From Dyadobacter beijingensis DSM 21582 (GTDB lineage: Bacteria > Bacteroidota > Bacteroidia > Cytophagales > Spirosomataceae), in assembly GCF_000382205.1 (NCBI RefSeq), contig NZ_KB907789.1, forward strand, positions 930,001-994,000: a stretch of 64,000 bases of DNA. Direction: 5' to 3'. The notes beneath the pieces are model-generated. The model was given only the letters and a program-made list of their open reading frames with translations, was not told the origin of the DNA and did not search any database. Shown piece after piece: positions 16,107-25,681 of the stretch; positions within the stretch are counted from its first letter, which is position 1, and every line of letters starts with the position of its first letter. Made by a program: the position numbers and the translations under genes.

Positions 16107-19100
16107 ATGAGAAAAACTTCGACTCTATCAGTCAGGACCGGAATAATCCGAAACTGCCTCATGCAGGTGACGGCCGTCTGCGGCCTCCACGCGGTAGCGG
16201 CGGCTGAAATACCGGTTCCCGAAGGCCAGCCCAAAAAGCATGTTGAAGCCAACATGTATATCATGCAGGAAATTACGCTCACCGGTAAAGTAACTGCCGA
16301 CGGTTCTTCCGAAGGCCTTCCCGGCGTCACCGTCGTGATTTCCGATGCGAACGGAAACAACAAACAAGGCGCGACCACCAACGAATCGGGCGCTTTCACC
16401 TTTGCCAACCTGCAAACCGGCACCCGTTATAACCTCGAATTCAGCTACATAGGCTTTGAAAAGCAATCGTTGAAAGACTTTTTACTGACCGAATCCAATG
16501 CCAATTCCATTGAAATCAAACTGAAAGAATCTGCCTCCAATCTGAGCGAGGTGGTGGTGGTCGGTTACGGCAGCGCAACGAAAAAAGACATTACCGGCTC
16601 CATGAAGTCCCTGAAAAGCGCCGAGTTCAACCAGGGGATCATCAACTCGCCCGAACAGTTGCTGCAAGGCAAGGTGTCGGGTGTGAACATTACCTCGGCA
16701 ACCGGCGAGCCGGGCGGCAAAACCAACATTACCGTGCGCGGTCCGGGCGGTGTGCGTACGGGCAGTACCCCATTGTTTGTCGTGGACGGTATGGCGCTCG
16801 ACAACAGCGGCACAGGCGGCGACGCAAACCCGCTCAACTTCCTGAACCCACAGGATATCGAGTCGATCGACGTACTGAAAGATGCCTCCGCCACAGCCAT
16901 TTACGGTGCCCGCGGCGCGAATGGTGTAATTCTCATCACGACGAAGAAAGGTAAATCGGGTGCAGCCACGGTAATCTATTCGGGAAGTCTGGGTATTTCC
17001 AATGTGGCCCGCCCGCTCGATGTACTTTCCGGTCCCGAGTTCCTTGCGGAAGCCTCGAAACTGGGTGCTACCGTCGTGGACGGCAAAGCAAACACCGACT
17101 GGCAGAAGGAGATCTTCCGCACCGCCACGACCCATAACCACAACATTTCGGTAGGCGGCGGAAGCGAAAAAATGACTTACTACGCGTCATTCGGAGCGCA
17201 GAAGCAGCAGGGTATCCTGAAAAACAGTCAGCAAAACCGCTACACGGGCCGCGTGAACCTGTCTCAAAAGCTGTTCGAGGACCGCGTGACGCTGGATATG
17301 AACCTGAATGCGACCAATGCCAAAAATCAACGTCCGAACATTCCGGGGGTGATCGGCAGCGCCATCACCATTAACCCTACTTACGCACCTTATGGCGCCG
17401 ATGGACAACTGGTTCGTTACGAGGAATTTACCAACCCATTGTTCGCACTGCAGCAATACAAGGAGCTCCTGACGACCAACCGCGTACTGGCCAGCATTTC
17501 GCCTTCGGTAAAAATCATCGACGGCCTGGTGTACAAGCTGAACTTCGGCATCGATAACTCGACTGCCACGCAGGATAAACAAACCCTGCCGAGTACGATC
17601 CCGGCCGAACCGGGAAGACTGGAAAACTACGGTTTGCGCAACACGAACAAGCTGATCGAAAACTACCTGACCTACACGATGAATACCAAAATGCACAGCC
17701 TGACGGCATTGCTCGGTCATTCATATCAGCACATTTTCATTCAGAGCAGGAATTTCAGCATTAATAAATTCCCGATCTCGGACATCGAGCCGATCTATAA
17801 CCCCGGTCTCGGCCAGGACCTCTCGCTGGTACTGAACCAGCCGGGCGGCTTTGCGACCGTGAACGAGCTGCAATCCTTCTTCGGCCGTGCGAGCTATGGC
17901 TTCAAAGACAGGTATCTGGTGACCGCCACCTTGCGTGTGGACGGTTCTTCCAAATTCGGTTCGAACAACAAGTATGGTTCGTTCCCTTCATTCTCATTGG
18001 GATGGCGCATTTCGGAAGAGCCGTTCATGAAATCGTTGCCCTTCTCCGAGCTGAAACTTCGCGCGGGCTGGGGATCGACGGGTAACCAGGAAATTCCATC
18101 GAAAATTACCCAGGCACGTTTTACATCGGTCGTTTCGGGAACGGCGAGCTATCCGCTTGACGGCGGCACGACGTATCCGGGCGGTACCACCTACACGCGT
18201 CTGGCGAACCCCGACATTCAGTGGGAGGTTTCCAAGCAGACCGACGTCGGTTTAGATTTCGGGTTGTTTAAAGGCGCATTGAGCGGTGAGATCGACTATT
18301 TCAGAAAAACTTCCGAAAAGATCCTGCTTGAAGTGATCCCTGCCGATCCTGTTCAGCCGGCCGGGACTTTCTGGACCAACGTACCGAATATGCAGATCAT
18401 CAACCAGGGCCTCGAATTGGACCTGAACTACCGCAAGACCCTTGAAAACGGGCTGAGATATGGCTTGGGCGGTAATATCACCTTTATCAGCAACAAGGTG
18501 GAGAATTCGCCTTACACGGTGATCCCTTCGGGTTCGGCACAGGGCTCCGGCCTTACTTCGGCGACCATCAATGGCTACATCAACGGCGAAGCGATCGGTA
18601 CATTCTATCTGAAAGAATTCATCGGATTTGACGAAAAAGGCCTCAGCAAATTCCGCGATGTGGACGGCAACGGCATTGTCAACGACGCCGACCGTATCGT
18701 AGCCGGTACCGCATTGCCTTCGCGTATGTACAATTTCAATGGTAATGTCAGCTTCAAAGGCTTCGACCTGACCGCCAACTTCAACGGCGTGGCCGGAAAC
18801 AAGGTGTATGACAACACGGCGAACTCCAATTTTTACAAACTGAAATTATCGAAAGGTGTGAACGTAACCCGCGAAGCGCTCGCATCGCCGGAAGAATCGG
18901 TGAACAACTCGGCGGGTGTTTCGACGAGGTACCTCAAAAACGGCGCTTACCTGCGTCTGAACAACCTTGTGCTGGGCTATAACCTCAATACCGCGAAGCT
19001 CGGTATCAACAAATGGGTACAGACTGCCCGCATTTCGGTGACCGGCCAGAACCTCGCCTTGTGGACCAAATACAAGGGCTACGATCCGGAGGTGAACAAC

Positions 19101-19196
19101 GACCGTTCGATTGCCGGTATCACTTCGTATGGTATCGACTACCTGAGCTATCCGAAAGCGAAAACCGTCATTTTCTCGATCAATCTTGGTTTTTAA
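16107..19196 (+). CDS. SusC/RagA-type TonB-dependent outer-membrane transporter
   Basis: The protein has 1029 residues. After a signal-like N-terminus (to about residue 33) comes a carboxypeptidase-regulatory-like beta domain (about 52-130: ITLTGKVTADGSSEGLPGVTVV). Then come the TonB-box-like SEVVVVGYGSATKKDITGS and the plug (LLQGKVSGVNITSATGEPGG, VDVLKDASATAIYGARGANGVILITTKKGK in the usual SusC order). A beta-barrel fills the rest. It forms the outer-membrane import channel with the SusD-like protein encoded 10 bases downstream. The twin operators upstream match the one at the iol operon, which suggests import of inositol or an inositol conjugate. The substrate is inferred from context only. 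Confidence 0.9.
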   Translation: MRKTSTLSVRTGIIRNCLMQVTAVCGLHAVAAAEIPVPEGQPKKHVEANMYIMQEITLTGKVTADGSSEGLPGVTVVISDANGNNKQGATTNESGAFTFANLQTGTRYNLEFSYIGFEKQSLKDFLLTESNANSIEIKLKESASNLSEVVVVGYGSATKKDITGSMKSLKSAEFNQGIINSPEQLLQGKVSGVNITSATGEPGGKTNITVRGPGGVRTGSTPLFVVDGMALDNSGTGGDANPLNFLNPQDIESIDVLKDASATAIYGARGANGVILITTKKGKSGAATVIYSGSLGISNVARPLDVLSGPEFLAEASKLGATVVDGKANTDWQKEIFRTATTHNHNISVGGGSEKMTYYASFGAQKQQGILKNSQQNRYTGRVNLSQKLFEDRVTLDMNLNATNAKNQRPNIPGVIGSAITINPTYAPYGADGQLVRYEEFTNPLFALQQYKELLTTNRVLASISPSVKIIDGLVYKLNFGIDNSTATQDKQTLPSTIPAEPGRLENYGLRNTNKLIENYLTYTMNTKMHSLTALLGHSYQHIFIQSRNFSINKFPISDIEPIYNPGLGQDLSLVLNQPGGFATVNELQSFFGRASYGFKDRYLVTATLRVDGSSKFGSNNKYGSFPSFSLGWRISEEPFMKSLPFSELKLRAGWGSTGNQEIPSKITQARFTSVVSGTASYPLDGGTTYPGGTTYTRLANPDIQWEVSKQTDVGLDFGLFKGALSGEIDYFRKTSEKILLEVIPADPVQPAGTFWTNVPNMQIINQGLELDLNYRKTLENGLRYGLGGNITFISNKVENSPYTVIPSGSAQGSGLTSATINGYINGEAIGTFYLKEFIGFDEKGLSKFRDVDGNGIVNDADRIVAGTALPSRMYNFNGNVSFKGFDLTANFNGVAGNKVYDNTANSNFYKLKLSKGVNVTREALASPEESVNNSAGVSTRYLKNGAYLRLNNLVLGYNLNTAKLGINKWVQTARISVTGQNLALWTKYKGYDPEVNNDRSIAGITSYGIDYLSYPKAKTVIFSINLGF

Positions 19197-19206
19197 CTAT
19201 TGACCC

Positions 19207-20901
19207 ATGAAGAAGAAACTATCATCCATATTCGCGGTAGCCGGCCTGCTGATGCTCAGCAATGCCTGTACCGACCTGAAAGAACAAGTACTGGACGAAA
19301 CGCTGACCACGAAGCTGTCCGACGAAGAAACCGTGAACGGCCTGCTTGCGCCTACCTACGCGCTGCTGCCTAACCTTTTCCAGCATACGACCTATTTTGC
19401 ATTGCAGGAAATCTCCACCGACGAAGCGATCCTTCCCTACCGCGGTGGTACCGACTGGGGCGACAATGGTATTTACCTTGCCTTGCACGGGCATAATACT
19501 ACCGCCACCGACCCGAACGTGAATAACACGTGGAACCAGCTGGTACAATCCATTTCGCGGTGCATCACGGCCATCGAAGGCTTAAAAACGGCGAAATCAC
19601 CCAATGCGGCACTATTTACGGCCGAAGCACGCGGGATGCGCGCCTACTATAATATGGTGATGCTGGATTTGTTCGGTATTGTGTTCGTAAAAGAGGATGC
19701 GGGCACTACTTCCAAAATTATCCGCGGCGACGAGGCGGTGAAATACATCGAAAGCGAATTCCTCGCTGTGGAACCGGCATTGCAACCCAAATCGGTGGTA
19801 GGCCCCGGCCGCCTGAACCAGGCAGCCGTGTGGAGCCTGCTGTCACGCCTGTACCTGAATGCGGCAGTGTATCGCAACATCTACGGCACGACCTTCGATT
19901 TCAAAGCCGACGAAATGGACAAAGTGATCCAGTACGCCGACAAAGTGATCAACTCAGGCCAGGCGAAACTGTCCGCCGATTACTTTGCGATTTTTGGAAA
20001 CAACAACCATACGAACGAAGAGATCATCTTCGCCGTAGACCAGCGCGCTGAACTGAACGGACACAACCGGATGGCTTACTTCTCGATCTCGGGCGACCAG
20101 TTCCCATTGGCGGAGTTCCCCGCGGCGAATGGTACCGACGGTCCGGGTATTACTTCGGACTTCTACCAGTCATGGGTGCAGGCTTACGGCGCGGTGGATC
20201 CGTCGCGTGACCCTCGTTTTTACCAGCAGAACCTTTCGATCTATACCAATGCGAAAGACACCTGCGTAGCAGACGCCGACTATAAGATCAACCGTGGTAT
20301 CCTGAGAGGCCAGCAATACGGTGCATTGCGCGTGAATGGCGCATTCGTACGCTGCCCGGACGGTAAGCTGAAAGTGGGTAAACTGACCTACGTGACCCGT
20401 AACCGCTCCGACCTGGCCGTAAACTTCACCGAGCTGATCGACTTCACCACCGCCGGAAGCAACTACAACACCGGCTACCGCGTGGAAAAATACGAATTCA
20501 GCAGCAAATCGAATACGGGCCGTAACCGAGGCGAAGCGGACATTATCATCACCCGCCTGGCGGACGTATACCTGATGCGTGCAGAAGCGAAACTCCGTAA
20601 AAGCAACGATGCCGCGGGCGCTCTCGCCGACGTGAACCTCGTGCGTGCGTCCCGTACGAAAACATTGGCCCCGCCAGCACTGACCAGCATGAGCCTCGAC
20701 CTGCTCTTCCGCGAGCGTGGTTTTGAATTCTACTGGGAAATGCTCCGCCGCCCGGACATGATCCGTTTCGGTAAATACGAAGGCAAATGGACAGAAAAAA
20801 CCAACGCCGACGTAAAAAAACGCATCTTCCCGATCCCGCAGACCGCCATAGACGGCGCGTCGAACCTGCCTGGATATTTGAAGCAGAATGATGGCTATTG
20901 A
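19207..20901 (+). CDS. SusD/RagB-type surface lipoprotein
   Basis: The 564-residue protein has a lipoprotein signal (MKKKLSSIFAVAGLLMLSNAC, with the modified Cys near residue 21). The N-terminal helical repeats include WNQLVQSISRCITAIEGLKTA and TAEARGMRAYYNMVMLDLFG. The C-terminal SusD part has ITRLADVYLMRAEAKLRKSNDAAGALADVNLVRASR and LLFRERGFEFYWEMLRRPDMIRFGKYEGKW. It acts as the surface lid that captures ligand for the preceding SusC channel. The pair ends at a strong terminator. Confidence 0.9.
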   Translation: MKKKLSSIFAVAGLLMLSNACTDLKEQVLDETLTTKLSDEETVNGLLAPTYALLPNLFQHTTYFALQEISTDEAILPYRGGTDWGDNGIYLALHGHNTTATDPNVNNTWNQLVQSISRCITAIEGLKTAKSPNAALFTAEARGMRAYYNMVMLDLFGIVFVKEDAGTTSKIIRGDEAVKYIESEFLAVEPALQPKSVVGPGRLNQAAVWSLLSRLYLNAAVYRNIYGTTFDFKADEMDKVIQYADKVINSGQAKLSADYFAIFGNNNHTNEEIIFAVDQRAELNGHNRMAYFSISGDQFPLAEFPAANGTDGPGITSDFYQSWVQAYGAVDPSRDPRFYQQNLSIYTNAKDTCVADADYKINRGILRGQQYGALRVNGAFVRCPDGKLKVGKLTYVTRNRSDLAVNFTELIDFTTAGSNYNTGYRVEKYEFSSKSNTGRNRGEADIIITRLADVYLMRAEAKLRKSNDAAGALADVNLVRASRTKTLAPPALTSMSLDLLFRERGFEFYWEMLRRPDMIRFGKYEGKWTEKTNADVKKRIFPIPQTAIDGASNLPGYLKQNDGY

Positions 20902-20910
20902 TAGCTGAGT

Positions 20911-20960
20911 AAATACAAAAACGCCGGTAGGGATGAGTTCCTGCCGGCGTTTTTGTATTT
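20911..20960. terminator. Bidirectional terminator between susD and lacI
   Basis: A 21-base-pair stem (20911-20931 with 20940-20960, one mismatch) around GATGAGTT is flanked by A and T runs. It separates the plus-strand SusD gene from the convergent minus-strand LacI-type gene. Confidence 0.9.
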
Positions 20961-20981
20961 AAATGTCCTGATACACTGATA

Positions 20982-22013
20982 TTAAATCCGAAGCGACGAC
21001 TCCCTGATCACCAGTTCGGAAGGCAGTACGATGCTTTCCGGAGAAAAGTCGCCCGAGCCGTTCAACTGGTTGAGAAACAACCGCGAGGCTTCCATTCCGA
21101 TCTTCCGGCCCGGCCGGTGAACGGTAGTGAGCGACGGGAAGGTGTAGGCGGAAATGGGCGAGTTGTCGAACCCGACCAGCCCGATGTCCTGCGGAATGCG
21201 GAGGCCCCGGTCCTTGGCGACGCGCATCGCGCCGATCGCTACCTGGTCGTTTACGCCGAAGATCGCGTCGGGTGGCGAGGCGAGTTCGAGCAGGCGCTTG
21301 GTAGGCAGGATGGCGCTTTCGACATTGAAGTTCGTATTGAGAATAAGCTCTTCCCGGATGGGCATGTTGTATTTTTTCAAACAATTGATATACCCCTTGA
21401 AACGCTGCTCGGACACCGTGAGCCCGTTAGGACCCTTCAAATGGGCAATTTGCTTGTAGCCGATCGATACCAGGTGTTCCACCGCCGCAAATGCGCCGTG
21501 GTAGTCGTCCACGGTGGCACGGCTCGTCTCGAAATCCTCATATTCCCGGTCGATGAAGATCAGCGGTGTCTTCCGCTGGATCACGTTTTCAAGGTGCTCG
21601 TAATAGCCCGCGTCGTAAGTCTCCTGCGAAACCGACAGGAAAATGCCTTCCGTACGGTTGGAAAGCAGTTTTGAGAGCGATTCCTTTTCGAGCAGGTAGC
21701 TTTCATTGGTCACGCAGATATTGAGCGTGTAACCCATCGGCTGCAACACCGTGTGCAGGCCTTCAATCACAGCCGTTTCATAATAATTACTGATCGTAGG
21801 CACGACCACACCCAGGGAAGCGGTCTTTTTATTAAGCAGGCTCAGCGACACTTCATTGCGCTGGTAGCCGACTTCCCGGGCATATTCCTGGATGTTTTTG
21901 CGGGTATCTTCATTAATGGCCGGGTGGTCATTCAGCGCGCGCGAAACCGTGGAAGGAGAGCACCGGAAACGGCGTGCAATATCTTTAATCGTAACAGGAC
22001 GTGAGGAATTCAT
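20982..22013 (-). CDS. LacI-family transcriptional regulator of the inositol locus
   Basis: This 343-residue DNA-binding protein starts with the LacI helix-turn-helix VTIKDIARRFRCSPSTVSRALND and hinge segment (residues about 7-60). The periplasmic-binding-like sensor core follows: LGVVVPTISNYYETAVIEG, TPLIFIDREYEDFETSRATVDD, PDAIFGVNDQVAIGAMRVAKDRG, IGLVGFDNSPISAYTFPSLTTV. It is divergent from iolB. The palindrome at 22051-22060 lies 38 bases upstream of its start, so it probably represses itself, the iol operon and susC-susD. Inositol loci of Gram-positive bacteria mostly use the DeoR-type IolR instead. The effector is not known from sequence. Confidence 0.9.
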   Translation of the reverse strand: MNSSRPVTIKDIARRFRCSPSTVSRALNDHPAINEDTRKNIQEYAREVGYQRNEVSLSLLNKKTASLGVVVPTISNYYETAVIEGLHTVLQPMGYTLNICVTNESYLLEKESLSKLLSNRTEGIFLSVSQETYDAGYYEHLENVIQRKTPLIFIDREYEDFETSRATVDDYHGAFAAVEHLVSIGYKQIAHLKGPNGLTVSEQRFKGYINCLKKYNMPIREELILNTNFNVESAILPTKRLLELASPPDAIFGVNDQVAIGAMRVAKDRGLRIPQDIGLVGFDNSPISAYTFPSLTTVHRPGRKIGMEASRLFLNQLNGSGDFSPESIVLPSELVIRESSLRI

Positions 22014-22050
22014 GGGTTGGATTATAGCAATTAAATCTTTGAAATTTTTT

Positions 22051-22060
22051 CAAACGTTTG
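22051..22060. promoter_or_regulatory. LacI-type operator between the regulator gene and iolB
   Basis: The perfect palindrome CAAACGTTTG sits in TTTTCAAACGTTTGCATTC, 38 bases before the regulator start and 80 bases before iolB. It is identical to the two copies before susC, so all three belong to one regulon. Confidence 0.85.
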
Positions 22061-22139
22061 CATTCAATATTAACATATTTACATTTTGTGTTTAATTTAT
22101 ACAACACTATCATTGTGCAAATGTAATGGAATTACCACA

Positions 22140-23003
22140 ATGAGTAACCTACTGATCAAGCCCCGGACACACGACAAGACTTACCATTCCCTCACCGCCG
22201 AACAGGCTGGCTGGACTTACCTGAACTTTGAAGCTAAAATACTGGAACCCGGTGAACAAATCACGGGCGACACGGGCGAATATGAATATTGCTTCGCTTT
22301 GCTGGGCGGTAATTTCAAAATGGAAGCCGCCGGACAGGTCTGGGAAACGGGCAATGGCCGCAAGGATGTTTTCAGCGGCATCGGTCACGCAATGTACCTC
22401 TCCCGCCGCACACCCTTTGTGCTGACCGCGCAATCGCCGGGTACCGACATCGCCATATGCAAAGTCCTTTCCGACGAAGACCATCCGCCGCGCATGAAGC
22501 GCCCCGAGGAAGCGGCGATCGAATACCGCGGGGGCGATAATGCCAACCGCCAGATCAACAGCCTGCTCGAACCGGGCTTCGGGTGCCACAAGATCGTATG
22601 CGTGGAAGTGTACACGCCCTCGGGCAATTGGAGCTCTTTTCCCGCACACAAGCACGACGAGCGGAAGGTAGCGGAGGACGGTACTTTACTAGAAGCGAAC
22701 CTGGAAGAAATCTATTTCTACAAAATCGACAAGCCGCAGGGTTACGCCATTCAGCAGGTCTATACCGACGACCGTTCACTGGATGAAATTGTGCGCGTGA
22801 AAAATAATGAGGCTGTACTCGTGCCCAAAGGCTACCACCCCGTGGTGGCAGGCCACGGCTACAATGTGTACTATCTCAATTTCCTCGCCGGCAGCGACCA
22901 GTCGCTCGCCAATACATCCGACCCCGACCACGACTGGATCTACGGCAGCTGGAAAGGCTCCGACCCGAGACTACCGATCGTCACCGCCGAAATGAACGGA
23001 TAG
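22140..23003 (+). CDS. iolB: 5-deoxy-glucuronate isomerase
   Basis: The protein has 287 residues from the ATG at 22140; in-frame codons further upstream lie in the regulatory region. It is a double-cupin protein that isomerises 5-deoxy-D-glucuronate to 2-deoxy-5-keto-D-gluconate in the cytoplasm. Diagnostic segments are HSLTAEQAGWTYLNFEA at the N-terminus, the metal-site region SGNWSSFPAHKHDE, then EANLEEIYFYKID. VPKGYHPVVAGHGYNVYYLNFLAG near the C-terminus completes the metal site. The length is close to characterised IolB (about 270). It is the first gene of the operon; iolC follows after 21 bases. Confidence 0.93.
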   Translation: MSNLLIKPRTHDKTYHSLTAEQAGWTYLNFEAKILEPGEQITGDTGEYEYCFALLGGNFKMEAAGQVWETGNGRKDVFSGIGHAMYLSRRTPFVLTAQSPGTDIAICKVLSDEDHPPRMKRPEEAAIEYRGGDNANRQINSLLEPGFGCHKIVCVEVYTPSGNWSSFPAHKHDERKVAEDGTLLEANLEEIYFYKIDKPQGYAIQQVYTDDRSLDEIVRVKNNEAVLVPKGYHPVVAGHGYNVYYLNFLAGSDQSLANTSDPDHDWIYGSWKGSDPRLPIVTAEMNG

Positions 23004-23024
23004 ACGTTTCAAATAACCATTAAC

Positions 23025-24032
23025 ATGCGCAAATACGATCTTCTTACCCTTGGCCGCTCGTCCATTGACCTCTACTCGGCCAACGTGGGCAGCCCTTTTG
23101 AAAAAATCGAGGCATTCAATGCTTTTGTGGGCGGTTGTCCGCTCAATATCGCTACCGGAAGCCGTCGCCTCGGCCTGGAAACGGCTATCCTGACCGGCAT
23201 CGGCATCGATCAGGTCGGGAATTTCATCAAGCATTTTCTTGACCATGAAGGCATTGTTACCGAATGGGTCCCCACAATAGAAGGCACCCGCAGCTCGGCC
23301 GTAGTGCTGGGCATCGAGCCGCCCGACCGCTTCCCGCTCGTGTACTACCGCGAAAACTGCGCCGACATCAACCTGAACATCGACCACGTATCGGCCATTC
23401 CGTTCGGGGAGTTCAAAGCGGCGGCGTTTTCCGGCACGGCATTCAGCAAGGACCCCAGCCGGACGGCTATGTTCTACGCCCTCGAACTGGCGAAAAAAAA
23501 TGGCGTAACCCGTCTGCTGGACATCGATTTCCGCGCCGACCAGTGGTTCGACCCGCGCGCATTCGGCGTAACGATCCGTGCGGCATTGGGCAGTTTCAAT
23601 ATTGTGGTAGGCACGGAGGAAGAGATTCTGGCCACGTTTTTGACGGACAAAGAGCAGCTTTTGATCAAACACCAGCAAATATCGGCACCCGAAATCCGGG
23701 GGAACATTGAAAACGCTATTCAGGAAATCCTCGCTTCGGGTGTGGAAACGCTCGTGGTGAAACGCGGGAAAGACGGTGCTTCCATATTTCAGCCGGGTAA
23801 GGAAGAGGTGAAAGTCCCTGGTTTTCCAGTGGAAGTTTTGAATGTGCTGGGCGCGGGAGACGCTTTTTGTGCGGGCTTCTCGTTCGGGCTGCTGCGCGGG
23901 TGGGATTTGTATCAAAGTGTAAGAATGGGCAATGCCTGCGGGGCGATCATCGTCACCCGCGAAGGCTGCGCGAATTTCATGCCTTCCTACGACGAGGTGC
24001 AGGAGTTCGTAAAAGGATACGGAGGATTATAA
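23025..24032 (+). CDS. iolC: 5-dehydro-2-deoxygluconokinase
   Basis: This 335-residue PfkB/ribokinase-family enzyme phosphorylates 2-deoxy-5-keto-gluconate. It has the N-terminal LTLGRSSIDLYSANVG, the ribokinase fold segment FNAFVGGCPLNIATGSRRLG, and the catalytic-base and anion-hole motif VLGAGDAFCAGF (about residue 275). The Asp in GAGD is the expected base. Some IolC proteins carry a C-terminal DUF2090 aldolase-like domain. It is absent here, consistent with a separate aldolase gene (iolJ) further down the operon. Confidence 0.93.
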   Translation: MRKYDLLTLGRSSIDLYSANVGSPFEKIEAFNAFVGGCPLNIATGSRRLGLETAILTGIGIDQVGNFIKHFLDHEGIVTEWVPTIEGTRSSAVVLGIEPPDRFPLVYYRENCADINLNIDHVSAIPFGEFKAAAFSGTAFSKDPSRTAMFYALELAKKNGVTRLLDIDFRADQWFDPRAFGVTIRAALGSFNIVVGTEEEILATFLTDKEQLLIKHQQISAPEIRGNIENAIQEILASGVETLVVKRGKDGASIFQPGKEEVKVPGFPVEVLNVLGAGDAFCAGFSFGLLRGWDLYQSVRMGNACGAIIVTREGCANFMPSYDEVQEFVKGYGGL

Positions 24033-24045
24033 GTTTAACTACCAA

Positions 24046-25512
24046 ATGGAAAAATTACAGAATTACATCAACGGCCGGTGGGTCGACAGTCATTCCAGCC
24101 ATTATGTGGATGTGCTGAACCCCGCTAGCCAGGAAGTGCTGGCTCAGGTACCTTACGGCACGGCGCAGGACGTAGCTGATGCCGCTGCGGCCGCTCACGA
24201 AGGTTTTCAGGAATGGAGAAATACGCCCGTTTCCAAGCGCGTGCAATATTTGTTTAAACTCAAAACATTGCTCGAAGACAACGCCGACGACATAGCACGG
24301 ACGATCGTCCTTGAATCCGGTAAGACATTCATCGAAGCCAAAGCCGAAATGGTGCGCGCCATCGAGAACGTGGAAAATGCCTGCGGTATGCCGACATTGA
24401 TCCAGGGCGAATTTTCCGAGGACATCGCAAAAGGCATCGACGAATACATGATCCGCCAGCCCCTGGGCCCGTGCGCGTGCATTGCGCCGTTCAACTTCCC
24501 GGGCATGATCACGTTCTGGTTCCTCCCCTACGCCCTCGCCTGCGGGAACAGCTACATTATCAAACCATCGGAAAAAGTGCCGCTGACGATGACAAAGATT
24601 GTGGCATTGATGGAAAAGCTCGACCTCCCGAAAGGCGTGCTGAACCTCGTGCAGGGCGCCCGCGAGACGGTGGATGCCATTCTGGAACACCCGGTCATCA
24701 AAGGCATCAGCTTTGTGGGCTCTTCCAATGTGGCTCGTTATGTGTATGCCAAAGGTTCGGCCAACGGCAAGCGCGTGCAGGCACAGGGGGGCGCCAAAAA
24801 CCCGGTCATCGTGCTGCCTGACGCGGATATCGAAATGACTTCCCAGATCGTGATCGACAGCGTGTACGGCTGCGCCGGCCAGCGTTGCCTCGCCGCCTCG
24901 ACGATCATCACCGTAGGCGAGCACAAAGACATTACCGAAAGCCTCGTGGAATCGGCGCGGAACCGCAAGACCGGATTCGGCCTGGATGCGGACGTGCTGA
25001 TGGGGCCTGTTATCACACAGGAAAGCAAAACCCGCGTTAACACTTTGATTGACAAAGGCTTGAATGAAGGAGGCAGACTACTCGTAGACGGGCGGAATGC
25101 CAGGGTGAGCGGCTATGAAAACGGGAACTTCATTGCCCCTACCATCATCGAAGACATTCCGCTGGATGGCGAACTGGCTTCGACGGAGATTTTCGGTCCG
25201 GTACTAAGCCTGGTGCACATCAATACCATCGACGAGGCTATCCGCTTTATTAATTCAGGCAAATACGGCAACATGGCCTGCATTTTCACAAGCAGCGGCC
25301 TGAATGCGCGTCGTTTCCGTCACGAAGCGGAGGCCGGGAATATCGGTATCAATATCGGCGTAGCGGCTCCGGTGGCGCAATTTCCGTTCTCCGGCTGGAA
25401 GGACAGCTTCTACGGCGACCTTCACGGCCAGGGCAAGCATGCGGTTGAGTTCTTTACTCAAACCAAAGTTGTCATCGAACGCTGGCTGAAAGAATGGAAC
25501 AGGAAATTTTAG
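24046..25512 (+). CDS. iolA: CoA-acylating methylmalonate/malonate-semialdehyde dehydrogenase
   Basis: This 488-residue aldehyde dehydrogenase converts malonate semialdehyde to acetyl-CoA with NAD and CoA, the last step of inositol catabolism. It opens with LQNYINGRWVDSHSSHYVDVLNPA, as the MMSDH subfamily does. The catalytic Cys is in YGCAGQRCLAAST (about residue 281). The MMSDH-type signatures are ACIAPFNFPGMITFWFLPYAL and GISFVGSSNVARYVYAKG. The C-terminal FPFSGWKDSFYGDLHGQGK is also diagnostic. It begins 13 bases after iolC. Confidence 0.92.
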   Translation: MEKLQNYINGRWVDSHSSHYVDVLNPASQEVLAQVPYGTAQDVADAAAAAHEGFQEWRNTPVSKRVQYLFKLKTLLEDNADDIARTIVLESGKTFIEAKAEMVRAIENVENACGMPTLIQGEFSEDIAKGIDEYMIRQPLGPCACIAPFNFPGMITFWFLPYALACGNSYIIKPSEKVPLTMTKIVALMEKLDLPKGVLNLVQGARETVDAILEHPVIKGISFVGSSNVARYVYAKGSANGKRVQAQGGAKNPVIVLPDADIEMTSQIVIDSVYGCAGQRCLAASTIITVGEHKDITESLVESARNRKTGFGLDADVLMGPVITQESKTRVNTLIDKGLNEGGRLLVDGRNARVSGYENGNFIAPTIIEDIPLDGELASTEIFGPVLSLVHINTIDEAIRFINSGKYGNMACIFTSSGLNARRFRHEAEAGNIGINIGVAAPVAQFPFSGWKDSFYGDLHGQGKHAVEFFTQTKVVIERWLKEWNRKF

Positions 25513-25525
25513 GGCCCGCGGCCCT

Positions 25526-25656
25526 GACCGCCGACTATGGATCGTCGATTAAGAAAATTTCAAAACAATTCGCATAACAATCTTTCCCGTCGATTGAAGT
25601 CGACGGCTAGAAACAAATCACTCTAATCTCTTGACCGCCGACTTCGGTCGACGGGT
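25526..25656. repeat. Heptamer-related repeat region B
   Basis: The iolA-iolG gap holds GACCGCCGAC at 25526-25535 and 25633-25642, plus partly palindromic pieces such as CCGTCGATTGAAGTCGACGG and CTTCGGTCGACGG. The units match regions A and C but are fewer. No promoter or terminator is clear, so read-through to iolG is likely. Confidence 0.6.
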
Positions 25657-25681
25657 CCAACTCGCTCGCAAGACAAGAAAG

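Noticed and set aside
22971..23915. A 314-residue open frame antisense to iolC
   Set aside because: It mirrors the clear PfkB kinase gene on the other strand and shows no recognisable motif.
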